This document shows, piece after piece, positions 7,040 to 15,462 of a stretch of 25,324 nucleotides of DNA. The position numbers were made by a program, and so were the translations under genes. The DNA is from CAADGL01 sp964643885 (lineage in GTDB: Bacteria > Planctomycetota > Phycisphaerae > UBA1845 > Fen-1342). The stretch is taken from NCBI GenBank assembly GCA_964643885.1, contig CAZXUI010000070.1, positions 1 to 25,324 of the forward strand. The letters are read 5' to 3'. Under the pieces are notes generated by a model. The model had not been told where the DNA came from, ran no database searches, and saw nothing but the letters and a program-made list of their open reading frames with translations. Position 1 is the stretch's first letter. Every line of letters starts with the position of its first letter.

Positions 7040-8104
7040 CTAGCCCCCAATCGAGCTCATCTGCCGCTCGCCATACGGCTGATGAACCTCCGGCTTGAGC
7101 CGCACGCAGTCCACGAACGCCCGGTGCAGCCGCTCCGGCCGCGGCACCGGCCGCACCAGCGGCCGCACATCCACCTCGCCCCCGTCGAACAGGCAGCTCC
7201 GAAGCTGCCCCTCGGGCGTCAGCCGCAGCCGGTTGCACGTCGCGCAGAACGGCTGCGACATGGCGTGAATAAAGCCGATCTTGCCGGCCGCACCGCGGAT
7301 GCGGAAGACGCGGGCCGGTCCGCTGCCGGCGTCGCGGTCGGCCGGCTCCAGCCGGCCGAAGCGGCCCTCGATCCGGGCGACGATCTCCTGATAGGGCACG
7401 AAATGGTCCGCCCGCGTCAGCAGCTTCGAGCGGCCCAGCGGCATGAACTCGATGAAGCGCACCGTGCGTTTCTGGCCGATCGTCAGCGCGGCGAACTGCT
7501 CCACCTCGTCGTCGTTCTCGCCGCGCATCACGACCGAGTTGATCTTGACCGGACCCAGGCCGGCCCGCTCGGCGGCCGCGATGCCGCGCAGCACCTCATC
7601 CAGCTCACCGGTCCGCGTGATGCGGCGGAACCGATCGGCGTCGAGAGTGTCGAGGCTGACCGTGACGCGATTCAGCCCGGCCGCCGCGAGCGGCGCCGCA
7701 TCGCGCTCCAGCAACATGCCGTTGGTGGTCAGCGAAAGCTCGCCGCAACCCGGCAGGCCGCGCAGCATCTCCACAAGCCGGACGACACCCGTCCGCAGCA
7801 GCGGCTCGCCGCCGGTGATCTTGAAATCGCGGATGCCGTGCCGCAGGGCGGCCCGCGCGACCTCCACGATCTCCTCGAACGAGAGCAGGTCCTCGCGCGG
7901 CAGCCAGCGCAGCCCCTCCTCCGGCATGCAGTAGACGCAGCGCAGGTTGCAGCGGTCGGTGATGCTCAGCCGCAGCGTCTTGACCGCGCGGATGTCGCGC
8001 GGACCGACGGCCGCCTCGGCAAGCTGCCCGGCCGCCGAGACGACGGCCCCGCCGGCCGCGGTGGCCGGCTCGACGGAGAAGACGGGTAGTGATCGCGTCT
8101 GCAT
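7040..8104 (-). CDS. moaA: GTP 3',8-cyclase (molybdenum cofactor biosynthesis)
   Basis: Encodes 354 residues. MoaA is a radical SAM enzyme that, with MoaC, converts GTP to cyclic pyranopterin monophosphate, the first step of molybdenum cofactor synthesis. The N-terminal radical SAM cluster motif CNLRCVYC gives C52, C56 and C59. The C-terminal cluster Cys are C287, C290 and C304 (CATCNRLRLTPEGQLRSC). The GGEP motif and TTNGMLL strand are present, and the chain ends in the essential family C-terminus SSIGG. The first ~38 residues before the core are Ala-rich and may be an overlong start, though no better start was found. A TAGAAT -10-like box lies at 8146-8141. No other moa or moe gene is in the window. 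The gene's 3' end abuts the repeat cluster. Confidence 0.97.
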   Translation of the reverse strand: MQTRSLPVFSVEPATAAGGAVVSAAGQLAEAAVGPRDIRAVKTLRLSITDRCNLRCVYCMPEEGLRWLPREDLLSFEEIVEVARAALRHGIRDFKITGGEPLLRTGVVRLVEMLRGLPGCGELSLTTNGMLLERDAAPLAAAGLNRVTVSLDTLDADRFRRITRTGELDEVLRGIAAAERAGLGPVKINSVVMRGENDDEVEQFAALTIGQKRTVRFIEFMPLGRSKLLTRADHFVPYQEIVARIEGRFGRLEPADRDAGSGPARVFRIRGAAGKIGFIHAMSQPFCATCNRLRLTPEGQLRSCLFDGGEVDVRPLVRPVPRPERLHRAFVDCVRLKPEVHQPYGERQMSSIGG

Positions 8105-8246
8105 CGCAGGAATCCGTCCTGGGTTTCTTCGGCCGGAGGTATTCTACGCGGCGACGCGCGGGATGGCGACGCGATCTGCACAGTCGCAGGGAGGGCCCTG
8201 GTCGGGTGTCCTGCCTCGACAGAACACGCGAACGGGTGGGGCCGGC

Positions 8247-10019
8247 TCAGCGCGGGCTCAGCTCGCGCCGCAGGCCCGGCACGCGCCGCAGCGCGGTCTG
8301 CTCGTCGACCTGCTCGACCGAGCCGCCGTTGAACTCGAGCCCGACGAGGTTGCCGGACGCGTCGAATGTGAGCAGATCCGCCCCCGGGCTGAAGTCCTCG
8401 AGCCGCAGCAGGCGCGGCCGGCCACGCGCGTCGGGGGCGTAGGGTCGGTAGATGCGCGTGCGCGTCGGCGGGCCGGGGCCGCGGGTGGAGACCTCGACCA
8501 GCACGCTCGTGCCGCTCTCGCTCTGCGCGACGATCCACTCGACCAGTGCCTCCAGCGGCGGGCAGATGAAGCTCTCCCCGGGAACGAACTCCTGCGTCGA
8601 CTCGCGTTCGTTCAGCAGCAGCGTCCGCGTCACGCCGCGCGACGCCGACGTGCGCCGCTCATCGAGCTGAAGCCGTAGCGGCGTCAGTGCCAGCTCGAAG
8701 TCCTGCCGCAGCGAGTAGACGTACTCGTCGCCGCGGTCCGCCACCGCCCAGTGGGCGCTCTCGCGATCCTCGCCGCTGTCCAGCCGCAGCAGGTCGAAGC
8801 CGCTGTAGCCCTTCTCCTCGCCCGAAAGCGGCTGGCGCTCAGACACCAGCGCCACCTGCCGCAGGCCCACGACGCCCAGCAGATACACACGCTGCGGCTG
8901 GCCCGCCCACCAGCTCGACATGCCCCGCTCGCGGACGTCCTGCACGATCTGACGCCCGGCCGCTTCGGCCGCCGCCAGCCGCTCCGCCCGGCCGCCGTCG
9001 ACGAAGCGGACCGCACCGGCCAGGGCGTCGGCCGCGGCCTCCGCTGCTTTCCAGTGATCCGCGTCCGAGATCGTCAGGATCAGCAGCACGTCATGCGGCG
9101 CTGCGACCACGACGCGCGCGGATTGATAGCGATCCGTCGTAGCGCCGATCCGCGGATGCGTGACCTTCGCAACCGTCAGGCCGTCCGGCCGCGTCGATTC
9201 CTCGTAGACAGGCTCGCGCGCGAGCGGCATCCAGAAGTGCTCCGCGACGCTGGCCAGCAGATCGCGCGGCGTTCGGCCCGCGGACAGCCACGACCGGCCC
9301 GCACTCAGCACCCACCCCGGATAGCCGTCGACCATGCCCTGAACGCGGAAGTTCTCCCCGCCGTCGAACTCCGCCCCGCTGACGTGCCATTCGGCCGGAA
9401 GCTCCGCCGCGATGCCCGCCGCCGCCAGCGCCGCCTCGCGGCCGGCCTGGTAGGCCGGCTCGCGCACCTCGACGGCCGCGCAGATCGCATCCAGCAACTG
9501 AAAGTCGGCGGGCGTGGGCTCCGTCAGCGTGACGTAATCGATGCGGATGATCTCGCCCTTGGGCAGGCAGGCGACGCGGATGACGCGCAGCAGGTCGAAG
9601 CGCCGTGTGGGGTCGCGGCGGACGATCTCGACGCCGTCGAAACGGCCGATTCGCGCCGGCCGCCGGTCGACGATTTCCGAACCGTGCACGAGCAGCTCGC
9701 GTTCGACGGAGCCGAGCGGCTGAAAGACCGGCGTGCGGGTGAACTGGAATTGAATCAGCCGCAGCTCGAGCTCACCGCGCCGACCGCCGTCGGCCGACAG
9801 CTCGGGCAGGAAGACTCCCGGCGTGTCCGACGACGGCACCCAGCCGTGCGGCACGCGGACGACGAGCGGTGTGCCGGGCAGCTCCACTGGCGGACCGAGC
9901 GCCCGGGCGGCATAGGTCTGGACCCAGGCCAACCCCAGCATACCCGCCAGCAACGCGGCCGACGCCATCAGCATTAGCCCCGGCCGGCCCGGACGCGTTC
10001 CTACGTGCAGCTCTTCCAT
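8247..10019 (-). CDS. Membrane-anchored protein of unknown function
   Basis: Encodes 590 residues. An N-terminal signal anchor (about residues 14-33, hydrophobic and Leu/Ala rich) is followed by a ~550-residue predicted extracytoplasmic part. The first third has alternating beta-like segments around PGTPLVVRVPHGWVPS and a second PAEWHVSGAEF segment of similar design, suggesting two related domains of the kind seen in proteins that assess user or cargo data with PsbP-like folds; this is a weak guess. The last part contains FDASGNLVGLEF near the C-terminus. I do not recognise a family. There is no Shine-Dalgarno site; a good promoter ends 8 nt before the ATG. Neighbours on both sides are on the same strand but separated by about 80-140 nt. 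Confidence 0.8.
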   Translation of the reverse strand: MEELHVGTRPGRPGLMLMASAALLAGMLGLAWVQTYAARALGPPVELPGTPLVVRVPHGWVPSSDTPGVFLPELSADGGRRGELELRLIQFQFTRTPVFQPLGSVERELLVHGSEIVDRRPARIGRFDGVEIVRRDPTRRFDLLRVIRVACLPKGEIIRIDYVTLTEPTPADFQLLDAICAAVEVREPAYQAGREAALAAAGIAAELPAEWHVSGAEFDGGENFRVQGMVDGYPGWVLSAGRSWLSAGRTPRDLLASVAEHFWMPLAREPVYEESTRPDGLTVAKVTHPRIGATTDRYQSARVVVAAPHDVLLILTISDADHWKAAEAAADALAGAVRFVDGGRAERLAAAEAAGRQIVQDVRERGMSSWWAGQPQRVYLLGVVGLRQVALVSERQPLSGEEKGYSGFDLLRLDSGEDRESAHWAVADRGDEYVYSLRQDFELALTPLRLQLDERRTSASRGVTRTLLLNERESTQEFVPGESFICPPLEALVEWIVAQSESGTSVLVEVSTRGPGPPTRTRIYRPYAPDARGRPRLLRLEDFSPGADLLTFDASGNLVGLEFNGGSVEQVDEQTALRRVPGLRRELSPR

Positions 10020-10027
10020 CGCAGCGA

Positions 10028-10056
10028 ATGATAAAAGCGGGCGAAGGCCGTCTCAA
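10028..10056 (-). promoter_or_regulatory. Promoter, probably leaderless, of the 590-residue protein
   Basis: On the minus strand TTGAGA (10056-10051), a 17-nt spacer and TATCAT (10033-10028) make a good sigma-70-type promoter. Only 8 nt separate the -10 box from the ATG at 10019, so transcription is expected to start within a base or two of the start codon. Confidence 0.6.
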
Positions 10057-10102
10057 TCGCCGAAAGGCCGCTGCGCGGGCATGACAAGCCGAGTATCGCG
10101 GC

Positions 10103-10942
10103 TCAGCGCAGCTCGAGCCATTCGCGTCCGGCGTAGCGCTCGCGCCGCGCGGCGACGTCGGCGAGTGCATCCGGCCGCCAGGATTCGCTCCTCGCCTCAA
10201 GCCCGAGCAGGGCCGTGAGCCGCGCCGCGAACGCGTCGCACAGCGTCTCGATCCGCTCCGGCGGAAGCTGCGGCAAAGCGGCGCCGGGGTGTCCCTCGAA
10301 CCGCTTGCCCAGCAGCAGCGAGCCGTGCTGAAGCACGCGGCCGGGGATGCGCCGCTGAGCGCTGCCGGCCAGCTTCCGGCCGCCGAGCAGCAGGTCGGTC
10401 TGGCCGGGCTTCTCGAAGCAGAAGAACGGTCCGCTGCGCGGCGACGGCAGCGGCAGCTCCGGCGGCGCGAGCTCGGTCGCGATGTGGGCTTCGGCCAGCG
10501 CGTCGCGCCAGGCGCCGTGCACGAGTCGATAGAGCGCGGGCGGTCCGCCGCGGCCGGCGGGCAGCGAGTCGTCCACCACCAGGCAGTAGGTGATTTCCCG
10601 GTCGTGCAGGATCGCCCCGCCGCCGGTCGTTCGCCGCACGACCGCCAGCGAGCGGAGCGGCTCAGGCAACGCGGCGAGCTGCGCGTGGCGCTGAAAGTAG
10701 CCCAGGCTGATCGTCGGCGGGTACCACCGGTAGAGCCGCAGGGCGGCCGGCCGGCTCGCCTCGTCGTAGAGCAGGTGCTCGTCGCGGGCCATGTTGGTCG
10801 GCCCGTCGAGCGGCCCGTCGCGAAACAGATGCAGCACGCGCGGAATCGCGTCGGACGACGGTGGCTCGTGGGAAGGGGGGTCCGGCTGCGGCCGCCGCCG
10901 CGCCGCCGCCCGCCTCGAAACGCGGCCCGCGGGACGGCTCAT
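10103..10942 (-). CDS. lipM: Lipoyl/octanoyl transferase, LipM/LplA family
   Basis: Encodes 279 residues. The core has family motifs in order: GPLDGPTNMARDEHLL near residue 43, RRTTGGGAILHD near 103, and CFEKPGQTDLLLGGRKLAGS from residue 175 with QRR after it. C175 sits where LipM-type octanoyltransferases carry their acyl-accepting Cys, and K190 is the family Lys of the GRK motif. LipM moves octanoyl groups from acyl carrier protein to lipoyl domains; LplA ligases use free lipoate. The Cys favours LipM, but this is inference. The first ~30 residues are a basic, Pro-rich extension. The ATG begins 2 nt after the gltA stop codon, with GGAGG inside the gltA 3' end, so translation is likely coupled to gltA. 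Lipoylated 2-oxoacid dehydrogenases feed and belong to the same cycle as citrate synthase. Confidence 0.85.
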   Translation of the reverse strand: MSRPAGRVSRRAAARRRPQPDPPSHEPPSSDAIPRVLHLFRDGPLDGPTNMARDEHLLYDEASRPAALRLYRWYPPTISLGYFQRHAQLAALPEPLRSLAVVRRTTGGGAILHDREITYCLVVDDSLPAGRGGPPALYRLVHGAWRDALAEAHIATELAPPELPLPSPRSGPFFCFEKPGQTDLLLGGRKLAGSAQRRIPGRVLQHGSLLLGKRFEGHPGAALPQLPPERIETLCDAFAARLTALLGLEARSESWRPDALADVAARRERYAGREWLELR

Positions 10943-10944
10943 CG

Positions 10945-12234
10945 TCAGCCGCGCTCCTCCACCGGCACGTACTTGCGGGCCGTGGGGCCGGTGTAGATCT
11001 GCCGCGGACGGTAGATGCGCCCCTTGGGATTCAGCCGCACTTCGCGCCAGTGCGCCAGCCACCCGGCCATCCGGCCGATGGCGAAGATGACCGTGAACAT
11101 GTTGATGGGGATGCCGATGGCCCGCAGGATGATGCCGCTGTAGAAGTCGACGTTCGGGTAGAGCTTGCGCTCGACGAAGTACGCATCGCGCAGGGCCACC
11201 TCTTCGAGCTTCTTGGCCAGCTCGAGCAGCGGGTCGTCGATGCCCAGCTTGTCCAGCACCTTGTCGCAGGCGCTCTTGATGATCTGCGCCCGCGGGTCGA
11301 AGTTCTTGTAGACGCGGTGGCCGAAGCCCATCAGCTTGACCTGGCCCTGCTTGTCCTTGACCTTGGCGACGAACTTCTCGACCGATTCGCCCGTGTCGCG
11401 GAGCTGCTCGAGCATCTCGATCACGGCCATGTTCGCCCCGCCGTGCAGTGGCCCCCACAGCGCGCAGACGCCCGAGGACATCGACGCGTAGAGATTCGCC
11501 AGGCTGCTGGCGACCATCCGCACGGTCGAGGTGGAGCAGTTCTGCTCGTGATCGGCGTGCAGAATGAAGATCTGGTCCAGGGCCCGCACGACGTCCTCAT
11601 CCGGCTCGTGCAGGGCGTGCGGCTTGCTGAACATCATGTGCAGAAAGTTGGCCGTGTAGCGCAGGTCGGTCCGCGGATACATCATCGGCCGGCCCTTGTT
11701 CATCGTGTAGGTCGCCGCCGCGATCGTGCGCGAGCGGCTCATGATGCGGGCGGCCGCCTCGAGGAAGTTCTCCTCGATATCCGGCTGAACCAGCCCGGGC
11801 TGGTAGCAGCCCATGGCGTTCAGCATGGCGGCCAGGATGGCCATCGGCGGCGCGCCGGAGGGGAAGCCCTCGAAGTGGTGCCGCATCGACTCGTGGATGA
11901 ATTGATGGTCGGTCAGCTTGGCGCGAAACTCGCCGAGCTGCGTCGCCGTCGGCAGCTCGCCGAAGATCAGCAGGTAGGCCGTTTCGACGAACGTGCTCTT
12001 GGCGGCCAGCTCCTCGATCGGGTAGCCGCGGTAGCGCAGAATCCCCTTCTCGCCGTCGATGAAGGTGATCGAGCTGGTGCACGAGCCGGTGTTGCCGTAT
12101 CCGTCGTCCAGCGTGATCAGGCCCGTCTGCGAGCGAAGCTGCGAGATGTCGACCCCGAGCTCGCCCTCCGTCCCCTCCACGACCGGCAGCTCGTAGGTTT
12201 TTCCACGCCACACGAGTTTGGCCACTTCGCTCAT
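10945..12234 (-). CDS. gltA: Citrate synthase
   Basis: Encodes 429 residues, the length of the hexameric type I enzyme of E. coli. It condenses acetyl-CoA with oxaloacetate to citrate. Catalytic residues are in place: H264 in GPLHGGAN, D363 in YPNVDFYSG, and the HADHEQNCSTST block at 226-237. The N-terminal beta domain (SEVAKLVWRGKTYELPVVEG) and LDDGYGNTGSCTSSITFIDG block also match type I. A GAGGTG Shine-Dalgarno site precedes the ATG. A PrpD-family gene lies 197 nt upstream on the same strand, so a role as 2-methylcitrate synthase is possible, but the sequence is closer to the general citrate synthase type. A TTGACT -35-like box is present around 12395 without a clear -10 partner. Confidence 0.97.
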   Translation of the reverse strand: MSEVAKLVWRGKTYELPVVEGTEGELGVDISQLRSQTGLITLDDGYGNTGSCTSSITFIDGEKGILRYRGYPIEELAAKSTFVETAYLLIFGELPTATQLGEFRAKLTDHQFIHESMRHHFEGFPSGAPPMAILAAMLNAMGCYQPGLVQPDIEENFLEAAARIMSRSRTIAAATYTMNKGRPMMYPRTDLRYTANFLHMMFSKPHALHEPDEDVVRALDQIFILHADHEQNCSTSTVRMVASSLANLYASMSSGVCALWGPLHGGANMAVIEMLEQLRDTGESVEKFVAKVKDKQGQVKLMGFGHRVYKNFDPRAQIIKSACDKVLDKLGIDDPLLELAKKLEEVALRDAYFVERKLYPNVDFYSGIILRAIGIPINMFTVIFAIGRMAGWLAHWREVRLNPKGRIYRPRQIYTGPTARKYVPVEERG

Positions 12235-12431
12235 CGCTCACCTCGAACCAGTTTCGCCGCCGCGCCGAGCAGGCGATGCCGCCGGCATGCCCTCAGCCAT
12301 CCGACCGCGGCCCGTCGCACACGGAGACTCCGCGACCCCGTGCCCCGGACACCTCGACACGTCCGCACTCCGAATTCGCCCAGTCAACTCCCCCCCGACG
12401 AGTCCCGCGCCGCCCGGCCCGGCCGGATCCG

Positions 12432-13790
12432 CTACGACACCGCCTCGAACTCGAGCAGCTCGCCCACGTCCGCCAGGCGCTCGAACGACATCGACCGCTC
12501 GACGATCCGCTCCGCCGTCGCTTCGCTGACTACGCCCGCTGCCAGCGACCTGAACTTGCGCACCACTTCCTCGTCCGTCATCGGATTGCCGGCGTGACCG
12601 CGCGGGTAATCCACCTTCTTCTCCAGCGTCCGCCCGTCGCTGAGCCGGACGATCAGCTTGTTCGGGATGCCCTTCGGGTAGCCCGCGTTGCACTCGGCCG
12701 TCTCGACGATCTTGATCCTGTCCAGCAGCCCCAGCACGTTCGCGTCGCCGATCCGCTCCTGCTTGAACGAATCGCGCGTCACGTCCCCGTCGATCAGCGC
12801 GCAAGCCACGCAATAGCCCATGCTGTGGTCGGCCGTCTCGCGGCTCGTCGGCCGCCACTTCTCCGGCTCGCTGCCGATGATGCTGACGGCCGCCTCGAAG
12901 CTCTCGATCAGGATGCTTTCGATCTTGCGCCAGTCGCCGATCTGCGGCCGAAGCTGCAAGGCCGCGTCGATGGCCGACTGCGAGTGATACTCGGCCGGCC
13001 AGAACTTGATGTACGTGCGGTTGATCATCCAGTCGTCCGGCGAGCGCGACCAGCTCAGCTCGAACGGGCCGGTGACCATCTTGAACAGCCCCTTGGGGCC
13101 TTCGAAGATCTCGTTCGGCCCGCTCATCCCCTCCTTGGCCAGCCGCGCCGCGAAGATGCCGTTGCGGGCGGCGTTCGAGAACGCGCACGCCTTCCAGTCG
13201 GAAATCTGCCCCGTCCGCGTCTGCCGCGTGGCGAAGTTGCACACGCCGGCCAGCCCGAGCGCATGGACCGTCTGCTCTTCGCTGAGCTGATAGAGCCTGC
13301 ACGCCGCCAGCGCCGAGGAAAGGGCGCCGTAATAGACGTGATCCCAGCCGTGCGCCCGCAGCGACGCCGCGTCGCACAGCCGGCACTGGGCTTCGTAGGC
13401 CAGCGCGATCGCCGTGATGATGTCCTTGCCGCTCGCCTTCGTCACCTGCCCCACCGCCCAGGCCGCGGGGATGTTGTCCGACGGGTGGGCCGGCTCCTTG
13501 CTCAGGTAGGTGTCGTTGAAATCCAGGTAGCGGACGAGCGCCCCGTTGCTGAAGGTCGCCAGCTCAGGCGTCGTCCGGTCCTTCGAGCCCAGCAGGCTCG
13601 CGCCGCCGGGCAGCGGAACGCCCCGCGCCACCGCCCGCGTGACCTTCGCCGGCCGGCTCGTCCAGGCCCCGAGCGCGGTCCCGATCGAGTCGAGTATCCG
13701 CCGCTTGACCTCGTGGACCGTCGCCGCCGAGAGAGACTCGTACCGGGCCTCGGCACACCACCGGGCCAGCCGTTGAGCCATCAACGCCAT
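12432..13790 (-). CDS. MmgE/PrpD family protein
   Basis: Encodes 452 residues, the usual length of the family. The N-terminal helical part (RRILDSIGTALGAW), the YLDFNDTYLSKEPAHPSDNI block near residue 90 and the C-terminal GTPNK-like segment (GYPKGIPNKLIVRLSDG) followed by YPRGHAGNPMTDEEVVRKF identify MmgE/PrpD. Best-known members dehydrate 2-methylcitrate in the propionate pathway; others act on cis-aconitate or iminodisuccinate, so the substrate is not settled. The start at 13790 is supported by GGAGG 5 nt upstream; an ATG 9 nt later (13781) and one 30 nt upstream are alternatives. It may share a metabolic role with gltA downstream. No prpB or prpC-specific gene is visible. It is divergent from rsgA. 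Confidence 0.92.
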   Translation of the reverse strand: MALMAQRLARWCAEARYESLSAATVHEVKRRILDSIGTALGAWTSRPAKVTRAVARGVPLPGGASLLGSKDRTTPELATFSNGALVRYLDFNDTYLSKEPAHPSDNIPAAWAVGQVTKASGKDIITAIALAYEAQCRLCDAASLRAHGWDHVYYGALSSALAACRLYQLSEEQTVHALGLAGVCNFATRQTRTGQISDWKACAFSNAARNGIFAARLAKEGMSGPNEIFEGPKGLFKMVTGPFELSWSRSPDDWMINRTYIKFWPAEYHSQSAIDAALQLRPQIGDWRKIESILIESFEAAVSIIGSEPEKWRPTSRETADHSMGYCVACALIDGDVTRDSFKQERIGDANVLGLLDRIKIVETAECNAGYPKGIPNKLIVRLSDGRTLEKKVDYPRGHAGNPMTDEEVVRKFRSLAAGVVSEATAERIVERSMSFERLADVGELLEFEAVS

Positions 13791-13833
13791 GCCTGCCTCC
13801 ACGCTTCTTTCCCGCCGCATCCGGGGACCCGGC

Positions 13834-13862
13834 ATTCTCGCGGAAACATGCCCCATTGGCAA
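13834..13862 (-). promoter_or_regulatory. Candidate promoter of the PrpD-family gene
   Basis: On the minus strand TTGCCA (13862-13857), 17-nt spacer, GAGAAT (13839-13834). It would give a leader of about 35 nt that carries the GGAGG ribosome binding site. Confidence 0.5.
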
Positions 13863-13891
13863 CGCGCGGATCCGCGCCGCCGCGCACCCGT

Positions 13892-13897
13892 TACAAT
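13892..13897 (+). promoter_or_regulatory. -10 box of rsgA, leaderless arrangement
   Basis: TACAAT ends 7 nt before the ATG at 13905, so transcription would start at the start codon. The -35 region at about 13869-13874 is a poor match. No Shine-Dalgarno sequence is present. Confidence 0.45.
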
Positions 13898-13904
13898 CCA
13901 AATA

Positions 13905-15107
13905 ATGGCCGCAAAACGCCCCAGAAAGGGTCAGAAAAAGCGCGTCGAGTTCCGCCAGAACCGCGGCCAGACGCGCCGCTCCGACGAGTGGACCAAACGC
14001 TTCCTCGCGGACAGCGAGCAGCTCGAAGACACCGATCTCTCCCAGTCCGTCCGCGCCAAGGGCGAGCTCTCCCGCAAGCGCACCATCATCGTCGGCGACG
14101 ACGACGCCCCGGCCATCGATGAGAAGCAGTGGCGCCGCGGCCTCGTCGTGATCGTCCACGGACGCATCTGCCGCGTGGAGGATGAGCAGGGCGCCCTCTG
14201 GGAGTGCTCGGTTCGACGCGTCCTGCGAACACTGCTGACCGAGCAGCGCAGCTCCGTGACCGTCGGCGACCGCGTCTGGTTCTCCGATCACAGCCGCCTG
14301 CACGACGGGCAGTCGGCCGGCGTCATCGAAAGGGTCGAGCCGCGAACCTCGTCGCTCTCCCGCCGCGACCCGCGCGGCCGGCAGCACACCCTCGTCGCCA
14401 ACGCCGACCAGCTCCTCATCGTCGCCAGCGTCGCCCAGCCCCGGCTCAAACCGCACCTGATCGACCGCTACCTCGTCGCGGCCGGCAAGGGCGACCTCCG
14501 CCCGGTGATCTGCTTCAACAAGTTCGATCTGCTGGACGCCGCCCCGGCGGCTGCCACGGTGGAGAATCTGGAGGGCGAGGAGGACACGAGCGGCCTGAGC
14601 GTGCAGTCGGTTCTGGATGAGTTCCGCTCGCTCGGTTACCGCTGCCTGTGTACGAGTGCTGCGACCGGTCAGGGGCTGGACGAGCTGCGGGCGGAGCTGG
14701 CCGGGCACATCACGGTGTTATCGGGCCAGAGCGGGGTCGGAAAGAGCTCGCTGATCAACGCTCTTCAGCCGGGCCTGAATCTCACGGTTGCGAACGTAAG
14801 TGCTGAGAACGAGAAGGGAAGGCACACGACGACACTGGCCCGCCTGGTCCGGCTGGACTTCGGGGCCCACCTGGTCGACACGCCCGGCATCCGCCAGTTC
14901 GACCTCTGGAATGTCGAGCCGGGCGAGCTTGAAGCGTTTTTTGTGGAATTTGTTCCGCTTGTGCCGGATTGTCAGTTCCGAGACTGCCACCACAGCGGCG
15001 AGGCGGGCTGCGCCGTCGTCTCCGCGGTGGAGCAGGGTCGCATCAGCGCTCGCCGCTACTTCAGCTACCTCAAGATGTTGGAGGAGCGGGCCCGCGGTGA
15101 CCGTTGA
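13905..15107 (+). CDS. rsgA: Ribosome small subunit-dependent GTPase A
   Basis: Encodes 400 residues. RsgA (YjeQ) is a circularly permuted GTPase that checks late 30S ribosome assembly. Motifs appear in the permuted order: G4 NKFD at 205-208, G5 TSAATGQG at 250-257, G1 GQSGVGKSS at 274-282, G2-like GRHTTT at 305-310, and G3 DTPG at 325-328. The C-terminal zinc site is C356, C361, H363 and C369. An OB-fold region lies at about 78-150. The N-terminus carries a basic extension of about 50 residues (KRPRKGQKKRVEFRQNRGQ), longer than in E. coli and probably RNA-binding. This start was chosen because of the -10 box just upstream; an in-frame stretch continues far upstream but runs across the PrpD gene. 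Confidence 0.97.
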   Translation: MAAKRPRKGQKKRVEFRQNRGQTRRSDEWTKRFLADSEQLEDTDLSQSVRAKGELSRKRTIIVGDDDAPAIDEKQWRRGLVVIVHGRICRVEDEQGALWECSVRRVLRTLLTEQRSSVTVGDRVWFSDHSRLHDGQSAGVIERVEPRTSSLSRRDPRGRQHTLVANADQLLIVASVAQPRLKPHLIDRYLVAAGKGDLRPVICFNKFDLLDAAPAAATVENLEGEEDTSGLSVQSVLDEFRSLGYRCLCTSAATGQGLDELRAELAGHITVLSGQSGVGKSSLINALQPGLNLTVANVSAENEKGRHTTTLARLVRLDFGAHLVDTPGIRQFDLWNVEPGELEAFFVEFVPLVPDCQFRDCHHSGEAGCAVVSAVEQGRISARRYFSYLKMLEERARGDR

Positions 15108-15462
15108 GTGGCCGCGATCATCAGGATCGTCGGGCCGTGCCGTTCGGGCGCGGCCGATGAGCGGACCCGGCAGGGCCGCAACTCGGATTTCATAAACGTG
15201 GCTCTGTCAAGAGGTTATCGAAGTCTCCGCGAGCTTCGCGCTATCCGCGGCCTGTGCGGGCCGTTTTCTGTGTTCTACGCGGGATAGATCGTCTTGATTC
15301 GGAGATTGCGGGCGGTTAGCATGCCGGTTGACGTCTTCACCGGGGCCGACTTGCGATTTCTGGACGTCTGAAGCGTCACGTGCGTGTCGTTGGGCGAACT
15401 CCGGAGGCGGAGTGATCGCTCTGGGCCATTCCACCTCGAATTCGAAGGATGGGACGAACATT
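15108..15462. other. Intergenic region without a recognised gene
   Basis: This 355-nt gap holds the likely rsgA terminator at 15248-15267 and a CGCGA/TCGCG mini-hairpin just before it. A GAAGGA ribosome-binding-like sequence at 15444-15449 sits 13 nt before the next start codon, which is longer than ideal. No clear promoter for the downstream secreted protein was found. Confidence 0.5.
15248..15267 (+). terminator. Candidate rho-independent terminator of rsgA
   Basis: CGGCC (15248-15252), 6-nt loop, GGCCG (15259-15263), then TTTT. Short stem and short T-run, about 140 nt after the rsgA stop. Confidence 0.4.

Noticed and set aside
10943..11458. Extended N-terminus of the LipM-like protein across gltA
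   Set aside because: It would overlap the end of gltA in another frame; the ATG at 10942 has a ribosome binding site and gives a normal-length protein.
13856..13897. TTGGCA at 13856-13861 as the -35 box of rsgA
   Set aside because: The spacer to TACAAT would be 30 nt, too long for a sigma-70-type promoter; the reverse complement of this sequence fits the PrpD promoter instead.
12276..13904. In-frame extension of RsgA upstream of 13905
   Set aside because: It runs antisense across the PrpD-family gene, is Arg-rich without motifs, and the -10 box at 13892 supports the shorter start.
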